Shown: piece after piece, positions 12,101 to 24,100 of the stretch
Position numbering within the stretch: position 1 is the first letter of the stretch
Layout: every line of letters begins with the position of its first letter
NCBI GenBank assembly: GCA_034509425.1
Contig: JAVTVJ010000662.1
Span: 939,501-1,003,500, forward strand
Origin: Eopsaltria australis
Taxonomy: Eukaryota; Chordata; Aves; Passeriformes; Petroicidae
Length of the DNA stretch: 64,000 bases
Direction of reading: 5' to 3'
Notes under the pieces: model-generated
Database searches by the model: none
The model's input: the letters and a program-made list of their open reading frames with translations, nothing else
What the model was told of the DNA's origin: nothing
Program-made: the position numbers and the translations under genes

Positions 12101-15100
12101 TTATTGAATATCGGTATACCTTGACAGAAGTTTTCACTAAATCTTGCCAATTTTAAGTAGCAAATAGTTCAGTTTTACATGTAAAACTTTCTATTGTGGT
12201 AATAGCAGCTTCTTATATAACAAATTTTCTGTATTCCAGAAAGATGAAACACTGGGTTTTGCCTTCTCTGTGGGGTGATCAGCAACTGACAGTGCTTAAA
12301 AAACAGATCTACTAACAGTATCACAAACATGTGATTTAATACATTTCTTTAGTTACCATTAAAAAATCTTATTTTCTTTCAGAAAAGTATATGCATTATA
12401 TTTTGCAATACTTAATTGTCTTTTTAAGAGCAATTTTCATAGGGACATAACCACTAAACTAAGTGGAAATGAGAATTACTTAAATGTATCTCTTAAACTA
12501 GGTGATCGGGGTTTTAATGGTTAGCTGCTATAGACTGTGACTTGTGTTTTTACTAGAGCACTTGTCTAGAATAATATGTGTGTATTTTCTTGAAAGCAAA
12601 AGTCTCTCTGAGTAAGAAAAACTTCGATTTATCTGGTATCTTATTGCCTGCCAGTAAAAAAATAGCTTGTTTTTATGAAAAATAGTAAAATAAAGTGTAA
12701 CTTTTTAGCTGCTAAAGATATCAACCTCACTGTGATGGCAGAATTTGCTTGCAATTGAGAAGTTCTCAGACATTTAAATATTCAGTGTAAAAAAAATTAA
12801 TCTTGTTCCCCTTTTCTACTGCCTTCAAACATTTACTTACGAGTCTTAGTAGACATCTGTTGTAATTTCATTGCACTTCTGTTTTGTGTTTTTGTAGGTC
12901 ACTGGCCCATTTTCTTCTTCCTTTTCCTTCCTTCCTTGTATGTTTCTTCATCAGCTGGTATACTGCTAATTCTAAATTCAATTGTTCTGACTCTTCCTTA
13001 GCTTTCTGTGGGGATGGGCAAGAAGCGCCTTTCACTGTAGTACTTTTCTGATTAACTTTAGGGTTAAAACTGTATTTACTGTATGGCATAGGAACAACTG
13101 TTGCTTTCTAGATCTTTGTATACTGTATATCTGCTTTTTATGTCTGTGTTTCCATTGTTTCGGTGTCTTCTGATGAACTATAAGCTGTTAAATTCTGATC
13201 CTTGCTACTTAAAATAGTTTTTTATATATAACATTATATCATATGAGATCAACCATTGGAATTTTTTATCTGTAGAATGGCTTTTTTCCTCTAAAAGATG
13301 TTGCACAAGGTTCCAGGAAGTTTTGCTGGAGCTGGCAGAAGAGGATGGGAGTCTCAAACTTTCCAGTCCTACTGGTTTTATCACTTAACAGTACTTTCCT
13401 CAGAGGAAGCAGTGCCAGCTGTGGACGTGGAAATAATACTACACAATACTACAATACTGTGCAGTGCTTCTAGTGCTATTCTTGTACTAAAAAGTTTGAA
13501 TCATGCCTGATATTACTCTTAAAATTAATAAATGAATGGGTGGAGAGGGAAAAGGAGATATGGTAATGACTGAACAGGTTCCTAAATTTACATAAATGTG
13601 TTTCTTTATGTGAACATAAAGTTTGCTCCTGTGTATCTTGAGTTCATTTTCAGTAAAAAACACAGCATTGCTGTAAAACGGTGTTAAAAACAGGTATTAG
13701 CAAGTTATAAAAAGTTTTCTTCTCTGTACCACCCCAGTCTATCAGAAGAACCTAAAGAATGCAATGAACACTGAAACAGCAGGGCACTTCTAAAGCCATG
13801 TTTAATCTTGTATATATTCCTTTTTAAGCTGGGAATAGTGCCTTCTTTTCATAGCAAAACTAATTTTTTGTTTCCCCATCACACCCACCCTCTTCCCCCA
13901 TAGAAAAGCAATTCTTTAGCTGAAGTGCAGCATTTTGTATATTCAGGTGTTTTGTATAACTTCACAGCTGGGTTTTTGGATTTTTTTCATTCTTGGCTAG
14001 AGGAAGTAATATCTGCAGTCTTTATGCTTATTATGTGGATGCAGGTTCATTTTATAGCTAGTGGGTTTCATACACAGTTTTTAACTCTGTGCTTGGGAGC
14101 AATGTCAGGCCTTCCCTCTGGATTATTTCTGTACTTCAGTTCAGGTATGGGAAATTGACAATAGGTGCATTAACTTCACCTACATTTTTCCCAGCTGAAC
14201 TGCGGTCAGCTCAGTGCAGGCTACCTTACTCAGCTTTTGCTCTTGTGGTTTTAGATGCAAGTCCAGTTCAAAGATTCCCCCATGTTAAAATTCTTTTAAC
14301 ATGTCAAGAGATGCTCTTGTATGCTCTTGTGCAGGATGATTCTGCCTGAGATCAGGGGTAGTAATAGTATTCCATGGGGCAGAAGAGAAATAGTCCTTGG
14401 CTTGTAAGTTGTCCTTGAACTTCTAGTAAGCAAAAAGTAGGCAGCTTATTGTGAAAAATACATGGATCTGGGTTAAGGCTCTCTCTGTGTATATATGTAT
14501 ACACACTCTGATTTTATTTTGACAGGAATGTTTTGATCCTACTATGCAGTTGCATCTTGTTCATCAAGCTCCACGTACCATTCCTCCTTACATCTCAAAA
14601 AATGGATCAAGCCTTGGAGATTTGCTAATAGGCTTCTTCAAATATTATGCCACAGAATTTGAGTAAGTAATAAGCTCATCTTAGTTTAGAAGATGTGAAA
14701 CATTGATTTCTTCTATTACATATAACACTCTATAACCCTTGAAAAGAAAGAAAAGCAGCAGTGCAGGAGTGGTAACTGAGAGAGAGGAAATGAGTGGAAA
14801 GGCTAAGTAGCAATGGGAATACTGGAAAATTGTCTGATATCTTCTGCTTAGCTAGGCATTCATTCCTGTAAAAGAGCTGCCAAAAGTTAGAAAGCTTTGT
14901 CCCGTAAAAATTGCTGGGTTTTGTTATACAATTACACTGTTCTGTAACTGTCTATCCCCATGTGTGAGAAAGATCTGTTCTTAGCTGTCATTTAAGGTAT
15001 CAACTGTGATATTAATCATTTGGGTCTTAAGGGCTATGCTTGTCTTTTGTCACCCTGAGTGAATTGAGGTAACTGGCCAGGTGGCTCCTTACTTCAACCA

Positions 15101-18100
15101 GAGTATACATCTCTATAGGCCTCACCTAGTGAAGAATTATCCCATGTGTAGTTGTTTCACTTACATTATTGATTTGCTAAAATCTGAGGTTAATTTTGGC
15201 ATCTGGACTTCCTTATATAAGAGAAGAAGCTAAAGTTGTGAGGCTATCTGAAAAAGCCTTAAGTTACAACTGTTTTATCAAATTGTTACTCATGTATTTC
15301 TGAATTTCTTAGAAAAAATTCTTGTTCATATAAAATATGAAATGGTTGTATCTCAATCAGCTTAAAGGTCTTCTGATTAACTTCTGAGGCAGTTGTTTCA
15401 TGCATGTTGCTGTCTTGTGTATGTGCATCATCTCCATTTCTTGGAAGAAGAACAAAACTTAAAATTGGATAATCATAATTTTGGAAGTGTTCATATTTTA
15501 CTTTAATATAACAAGTGAAAGTATTTCTGAGGTGTGCATCACATGTGAAATATGTAAGCTAAATCCCTATGGCCTGTAGTAATGCATGAACCAACTGCAT
15601 TTTGTGCATGCTCAAACCTGACTGAGAGATTTTCACATAAGAGATTTTCTTTCAATGATCTCTGCAGTTAAGAGAACGGTCTTTTGTCTTAAATGTTTCT
15701 CCTGAGTACCTGTCTTTTCAGCTGACAAGGTGATGTTTGCTAAAGAGGCAAATGAGAAAACTACGGCTGGAGGATAACCTTAGATTCTTAATTTATGTGG
15801 GACACTACATGAATCTTTTAATACTTGACTGTACAAGAAGCTGTTAATCTTCTCATCTATGAAAGTAAATATAATTTCCACTAAGGAATTTCTAGTTTGC
15901 CTGTGAGAAGTAGCAGAGATGATCTTGCCTAATTGCAGAAAAAATACCTAGTTTGACTTTCCTTGGGATGGGTGCTTGTGAACATAGTCAAGACCAGATT
16001 TCTGCCTAAGTTGGTGGCTGGTCCAGAATGTCCTCATTTTTGTCTACTATTAGATAGGATATGCTAAGACATATGGAACCAAAAATTCTGCAATATCAGT
16101 GTTTGAGCTGATGGCAATCCCTAAATGCTGTTTTTGTGATGATTATAAATCAGGAAAACACACTACCTAAATTTATTCATAGACAATAGAGGAGCTTCTG
16201 GGTAAAACAAAGCTTGAAAAAGCAGATAGTGAAGATAGGATAGTTGCTGATGTCAAGGGAAGAAAAAGTTTCAAAAAAAACTGAATAAAAAGAATACCTG
16301 GCTTGTTCTTCTAGTGTTTAGCATCTGTTAAGTATTTAAACATTTCACTTCTGATACTCTGTTAAAAAAAAAAAGAAAAAAAATACCAGTAAAAATAGCC
16401 ATTAGAATTCCTGTGTTGAAAATGCTACTACATAGCTGAGAAGTCATTTGAGGAAATGATGCACTTAATGCAGGAGCCTGTGTTATTTTTAACTCTTTCT
16501 GCTACAGAAATAAAATTTAGTCAGGTGTACTGTTTAACTATGTATCCCTGACAACTGTAAATCCTGCTTGAAAGGAATAGGGTTGGTAGTAAAATTCCAT
16601 GTAGTTTCATTGACTGAAGAAGACAAATTAGTGCACCATAGGGAGGAACATAAACATGATGCTTAAAAGGTTTTATATGTGTGATAGCCAGCCAGTGAAG
16701 ATAAAAGTAGTGTCATGCTAGCCACAGGATCTGTTATCTTTGCTTTGATGTTGCTGATGGAAACAACAGTACAAATGAGAATTAGGGTAAGAATGAAATA
16801 CATAGAATCACAGAGTCATAGGATATGCTTGGTTGGGAGGGACCTATCAGGATAATTGAAGTCCAATTCCTGGCCCTGCATGGGATCATCCCCGAGATTC
16901 ACACCATGTGCCTGAGAGCATTGTCCAAACACTTCTTGAACTCTGTCTGGCTGGTGCTGTGACCACTTCCCTGGGGAGTCTGTTCCAGTGCCCAAACACC
17001 CTGTGGGTGAAAAAACCTTTCCTAATATCCAGCCTAAACCTCCCCTGACACAACTTCATGCCATTGAAGTCCTGTCATGAGAGTGAAGAGATCAGTGTCT
17101 GCCCCTCCTGTTCCCCTCATGAGGAAAGTTGCAGGCTGCAATGAGGTCTCCCCTCAGTCTCCGTTTCTCAAGCCTGAACAGACCAAGTGACCTCAGCCAC
17201 TCCTCATACAGCTTCCCCTCAAGGTCCTGCACCATGTTTGTGGTCCTTCTTTAGACACACTCCAATTACTTTGTCTTTCTTACACTGTGGCACCCAGAAC
17301 TGCCTCCAGCACTCGAGGTGAGGCTGCCCCAGTGCAGAGCAGAGCAGGACAATCCCCTCCCTTGCCCGGCTGGGGATGCTGTCCCTGATGCGCCCAGGAC
17401 AAAGGTGGCCCTCCTGGCCGCCAGGGCACTGCTGACTTACGCTCAGTGTGAAAATACACACAACACAGGGCTTTCTTAGTTCTGCTTTTCAGGGAGGAGG
17501 TAGTGTTTTAGTCCAGAATGTTGAATATTTTCTTTGCTGTAGTAAGTAGTTTTTTCACTGTTCGTTTTCCCTGTGCAACATCTACTAGTGCCTTTATACA
17601 CTGAAATGTTGAGATTCTATTTCAAACACTGTGACTATTAAATGAGACTATATTTATATAATCTGTACTGGGCCACTGAACTTTCCCTATTGGACTGTCA
17701 CGTGTTTAGTGAAAAGATTGCTACAGAGAGTGTGACTTCAATTTTCGTAAAAGTAATTTTTGTAGGCTCCTATGTGTGGAGTAGGATACACTACCACATT
17801 TGATACACAGGAGCTATTTTGCTGAATGAACACTATGCAATCAAGAATGATCAGGTCATGTGCAAAGATAATAATTTTGAACAGAATAGGTCATTGAAGC
17901 CACTTGTCTAGAATGTCTAACTACTGATCTGTTTTACATGTAATGGTCAGGAAGGTGAGAGTAGATGGAGATACATTGTTTTAAACTTCTCCCTCATTCT
18001 AGTGAAGGCCATTAGGTATTTCAGTTAAAATCTGTGATTTATTTTACTTGATGTGGGACAGGATAGCCTTAAGGAGTATAGCAAAGGAAGAAACAGGAGC

Positions 18101-21100
18101 TTTGCATCCTGTGCAGTCATGCATAAGTCCTTGTGCTGTGTTTATTTTCCCTTATGCTTTTAAACTGTTTTGTTTATTTAGACAATAAGATGTTTCAGAA
18201 AATTGTTTATTGCCATGTATTTATATAGGACTTTTTCCACAGTCCTACTCTAGGGTTTTCAGTGTGTCCATAAGAAGTACTTCTTATACCCCTTCATCCC
18301 TGTCCCCAAAGAACTGTGGTTTGGAAATTGCAGCATACACTGGAATAACACACCATATATAGCAAAGCTTGTTTTGCTTGTATGCATTAAAAATAGTAAG
18401 TGTACCTCGTGGCTTCGCGGCCTCGTGGTCACCTGCTGGATGGTTGCCTCAGCCACCCGGACGCCACCAGGGCTAAGGTTTCCCTGCCCACAGCAACGCT
18501 AATCCCAAGTGCTGAGGTCTCGGTGTTCGCAAGCGTGGGTTCTTGCTACCAGTAGCTGCGAAATCAAGGCAATAAGGAGCGGCGACTATGCTGGGCAACA
18601 GGAACGTTTATTGATCCTCGTCCCAAGCACAATGGCGCCGGACAGGGCTGTGCAGGGACTGATAAACAACTCAGGCAACCAATCACGGCAGAGCAAGGGG
18701 GAGGAGTTGGGGCGGGGAGAGGAATCACAAACCAACCGGGAGTAAGGGAGGGAGGGAGAAAGGTTCAGGGACCAATCCGAGAAGCACCTGCACGGAGCTT
18801 TCCAGAAACAGGGGAGGATACAGAACTTGACAGACAACACAACTAACAAATTATCAAACAGAGGCGTAACCTAAACTAAATGGACTAAACCAAGGTCGGG
18901 ATGGCTCCCGGGGGATTCTTTCCACGAGATGGTTTCACCCACCACCCTTCCTTCCGGGAGCCCGGGGCCGACGTTGCCATGACAACTGCAACATGTATGG
19001 TTGTATAATTATCTTGCCATAAGAGTTCAAGTCTGTGTAATGCTTCTTATGATACAGCTAGCTATGGTTATGACTTCATTTTAAGTATTTAAAATTGTCC
19101 ACTGATTAAGTAGTGAATGTGATCGAGAAAAAATTGTAGATGTTCTCTGAAGCAAGTATTTGGAAACATGTTTACTAGCCTCTGTGAAGGAGGTGTCTGA
19201 TTTCAATTCTGTAACTCTGAGTGAAGGCAGCAGGTTTTCACTTGGCTGTCTCCTTACAAAGTGAGACCTTGAAGCAAGGTGTTGCTCCCCTGCATTTATT
19301 GCTTTGTGATTACTTCCCTTAAATTTACTGTTGCAAATTAAGTAGTAGTTGTTTATGATCATTCACTGATTTGTAAAAACTTGCTTATATTTTATTGACA
19401 GAATATAAAATTTCAGCAAGAAGTTGCTTGCAGCTCTTTTCATGATAGAATTGGTCAGGTAATAAAGGGATCATTTTTAATACTATGTTGAATTAAATAT
19501 CTTTGCAACTTGTACCCATCTTACTGTGTTTATACAAGTGGCTTTGATTTGTAAGAATGCTCTAGAAAAGATAAGGTTTTTATTCTGTTTGTACTGTGGT
19601 CATACACACACCTGAAAATGCCTAGTCTCCTACTTTCAAATGCTTGCCTTTGCCATGAAGATCACATACCTAATGCAGTTAGTGACAACAGAAATAACTA
19701 ATAATTGAAATAGCTGTTCAAATGGCATTGTTAACTTACGGATTAAAAATGTGCACAGAGAGAATATCTGCTGTGTGTTAGCAACAATGAAGTTATTATA
19801 TGCAAGCCAAAGTGGCTAAAATTGTCACACAAATAATTTGCTATTTATAATTAATTTCCAATTCATTATGTTCTTGGTACCAAGACAATTCTGTAAGACT
19901 GTCAGATAAAAGAGTTGCTTTCAAAATTAAATTTCAAATTTAAATAAAAGGCTTTTAAGTTTCAATTTTAAAGAAAAGGCTTTTTAAACAGCAAGAAATG
20001 CCACTTTTTTTTTGCTTAACCAGTGTATTATAAATGCTTTTTTTTTTTCTGAGGGATCGAGTATAGCCTAGGATAAAAAGAATTCAAGAGAAGAATTACT
20101 GTTTCAAGTGAAACAGTACTTCCTGGTTAAGCCAAATACAGATGAAATACTTCTTTGCATAACTTCTCTTTCTCTCTCTCTTTCTGTCTCTCTCTTTCTG
20201 TCTGTCTCTCTCTTTCTGTCTGTCTCTCTCTTTCTGTCTGTCTCTCTCTTTCTGTCTGTCTCTCTCTTTCTGTCTGTCTCTCTCTTTCTGTCTGTCTCTC
20301 TCTTTCTGTCTGTCTCTCTCTTTCTGTCTGTCTCTCTCTTTCTGTCTCTCTCTTTCTGTCTCTCTCTTTCTGTCTCTCTCTTCCTTCCTGCCTTCCTTCC
20401 TCCCTGCCTTCCTGCCTGCCTTCCTGCCTCCCTCCCTCCCCCCACTGGCCTGGATCTCTGATTTTAAATAAGCTTTTAGAAAAAGCAAACTGTAAGCTTC
20501 TGCTTGCAACAAGTGTTCTTGAGCTGCAGTTTAGCTTATTTGAAGCTCTGAGAACAGGGGTTTTGTTTTTTGTCTTTTTGTGTGTTTGGGGTTTTTTTGA
20601 GCAACTCATCTGAATTAAGCCTGTGTTGATGGTTGATTATTTAAAGACATGTTAGGAAAGTATTTGATGCTTCAATGTTATCTCTGTTTATTGCAAAAGT
20701 AGTCTACTGTTGCAATTAAAGAGAGGAAGGATGGTAGGTTAGAATGGAGGCTTTAGTTTACGTTGAATGATAGAAAAGATCATCGTTACTAATTTTCTAA
20801 AGAATGTATCAAGAGAAATCTAAATATGCACACTGAGGTATCCTATCTCTCTTAATGTCCTGTGTCTTGAATTTTTAAAAAAAAAACCCTATTCATATTT
20901 TTAAATGTACGTGTTCTGTGGAAGTACAGTTATTCAAATAACTGACTTCCATAGGAGGTTTAATTATGAGTTGTGTTCAAGATAATTTGTAGAATTACAG
21001 TCACAGATTTTTGCTGTCTTGTCATCATTGACTTAATGCTGTTACGACAGCATATCTGTGGTCTAGGGAGGACAGAGTTCTTTCAGATTTAACTCATGAA

Positions 21101-24100
21101 TTATGGACAGTGTTTTAATTTACACTTGATATCTACAGATTTACTGCAGGTGATTGATATATGCAGCCCAGCTCCTCTGTCAGGTGTTCATAAGACCAGT
21201 ACAGCTGGCAGCACATTGCCCAGCTATTTCTAAGACCCATTTAGTCAGAACATATGGTGATGTATTGGTGATCCAGCTGTTTCACTGATGTGGTAGCTCC
21301 TTGGTTTACAGAATCATCAAGATTAGAAGAGACCTCTAAGATCATCAGTTCCAGCTGCCAATGTAGCACCACTGTAACCACCCCTACAACATATTCCCAA
21401 GCGCCACATCCAGACATCTCTTGCACATTTCCAGAGATGGTGATTACATCACTTCCCTAGTCAACTTATTCCACTGCCTGATCACTCTTTCAGTGAAAAA
21501 TCTTCTAATATCTAGTCTGAATCTCCCCTAGTGCAATTTAAGGCCATTTCTTCTTTTCCTTGACACATGGCAGAAGAGATTGATCCCCACCTGGCTACAA
21601 CTTTCTTGTAGTTGTACAGAGGGACGTGGTCCCTGTTCAGCTTCCGTTTGTCAAGAATATAAAACCCCATTTCCATCAGCTGCTTCTCATAGGACATGTT
21701 TTCTAGACTCTTCCCTAGCCTCAGCCCATGATCCAGCCTGCCCAGATCCCTCTGCAGAGCCTTCCTGCCCTCCAGCAGATCAGCACTCCCACACAGCTTG
21801 GTGCCATCTGCAAACTGACTGAGGGTGCACTTCATCCCCTCATTCAGATCACTGATAAAGATATTAAACAGGACTGGCCCCAGTACTGAGCCCTGGAGAA
21901 CTGAGCACTGGTGACTGAACACCAGCTGGATGTAACTCCACTCATCACCACTCTGGGCCCAGCCATCCAGATAGTTTTTTATTCAGTGAACAGTGTACTT
22001 GTCCAAGCCAGGAGCAGCCTGTTTCTCTAGGATAATGCCATGGGAGACAGTGTCAAAGGCTTTAGTAAAGTCTACACAGACTACATCCACAGCCTTTCCC
22101 TTATTCATGTTTGTCACAGAAGGAGATCAGGTTAGTTAGTCAGGATCTGCTTTCATAAACCCCTGCTGGCTGCACCCAGTCCCCTGACTGTGCTGCATGT
22201 TGCACATGGTAGCATGCAGGATGAGCTCCTCTCTTTAGTTACGAGCAGCTGAAAGGTGGCTGGGTAGATAAGAACATAAAACTGGAAGTGTTTTTTTGGC
22301 TTCCATTACATTTGGTATATTGTTGTGCCAAGCATCATAAAGATGCTGGCACATCATAAAGACTGCCCTGTAATCTGTGTTCTTGCTTAAATGTGGTAAT
22401 TTCCTGGTTATGTTATTGTAAAGCTGTGTGCAGAAAGTGGCAGAGAGTTGTTTTACTTGCAAGTCTAAAATTCAGCATATATAAAGTGTTGAAACTTTCT
22501 GGTATAATAGGTTCCTTCCACCAGGAAGGCCTATAAGCAAGATATTTCTACATATATTTATACTGTTGAGTTTTTTTTTTTACGGAATGCAGTATGTGAC
22601 TTGTCTGCACTTATTCCTTACATTCCTATTCTTCCTACAGAAAATTCTGAAAGATTTGAGTCTGTAATTTCTTTCAAACTTAGCAATAAATGTAGGTGAC
22701 AATGAAAATTTAGTTTGACATTGTTAATCCAAAAATTCCATTCTGGATATGTATTACTCATGGATCCCTGTGATGCTCTGTTTTGGAGATGCTTTTTGTA
22801 TGTGGACTTCCATTAGCAGAAAAATTTTCTTGTTTCCTACCTATGCTGTTAAAGTAAATTAAGCATTATTATAAAATACTGTGTTATCCAGGTTTAAGAC
22901 GTTGCAATTTGACTGTTTTTTTTTAATGTAAACTGATACTTTGAATTTAGAACTAAGAGTTAAAATTTTTTGCAAATTGTTTTCCTTTTCTCTAGTTGGA
23001 GCCATCAAATGATTTCAGTTCGTGAGGCCAAGGCTATTGCAAGACCTGATGGCATTGAATGGAGAAACAAATTTATTTGTGTAGAAGGTAAAATGTGAAG
23101 CTGCAGTATAATTTTTATCTGTTAAGGCATTAAATACATAAATCTCTCAATTAGACTTTACCTTGGTTGTGTTTTGAGAAATATATTGCATGTATGCATT
23201 ATGTAGAGAAGGAAGTTTAGCCAATGTAAATAATTTGTGAACAGTCCTGTTACAAACATTTGAGAAGGAAGCTTTAAGTTCTGTAGTGTTTAAAAATAGT
23301 ACTCCTGACCTTTTCTTCAAGAGCACTCATTGCCCTGTTACTTTTGGAACAGGGATTAGGACTTTGATAAGGAATGGCCTTTATGCCAGCAGTGTGTATT
23401 TTTCTGATGCACAAAAATAGTTGTCAGTTTTGCCACGTTTGAACTTCTGAAAAAACTCAGCAGGCACATACTCAGATTATTCTGGAAGAATTTTCTTTGT
23501 TCTAGAAATGCTGTGGCATTGCAGTGACGAGGTTGTGTATGTTGATCCCATTGTGGGTACTACTTTTGGCTGGCTAGTGAATGTAGACTTGGTGCTGAGA
23601 CTACATGATGCCTTTCAGAGCTGGAGGGTAAACCCAGGCTACCTGTTGGAGTTGCAGGTCTCGCCTGTCTCAGTGCAGAACTGAGCAGGAGCACTATGCA
23701 GGCAACCTGATTCATGTGCTAGTGACACCTTTCAGCTGCCATGGGGAGTGTACATGGAGAAGATGAGCAGGTAAGCACACATAGGAGATGAAGCTTGCAC
23801 TAAGGAAAGAAGATGATAGATCAAGAGAAGGATCGAGATGCTAGGAGAGTGAGAAGAGAAGCGAGGAAGGGACTGAGAGTTGCTGTGTAGCTGGAAAGAG
23901 TTGTCACAAAGGGAGAGGTGGCCTGGGCCCTGGCTGCAAATTAATGGAGACTGTTAGGATAAGGATATCAAGGGTTGAAGTCTCAGGATGAAATAGGAAT
24001 ATAACTTGAATAGGAGACAAATGGTATGGAGAAAGTTGTTAGACACTGGGAAGATTCTGCTGGGGGAGGAGGAGAACAAGGCAGAAGTCCTGTGGCTGAA

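Larger units (their letters stand above)
14663..22995 (+). other. TENT2: TENT2 intron rich in inserted elements
   Basis: The longest TENT2 intron in the window, 8.3 kb. It contains an antisense CR1 fragment (16801-17455), an antisense solo LTR-like element (18401-18993), a pyrimidine tandem repeat (about 20164-20440) and a second antisense CR1 fragment (21308-22225). The remainder is AT-rich sequence in which I saw no gene. Confidence 0.8.

Noticed and set aside
18259..18849. Short open frames on both strands in the GC-rich block
   Set aside because: They fall in the LTR-like element and its flank and resemble no retroviral or host protein.
20096..20613. Overlapping open frames in several frames of both strands (Lys/Arg/Glu/Asp-rich or Ser/Leu-rich)
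   Set aside because: Artefacts of the 18-bp tandem repeat, whose length is a multiple of three.
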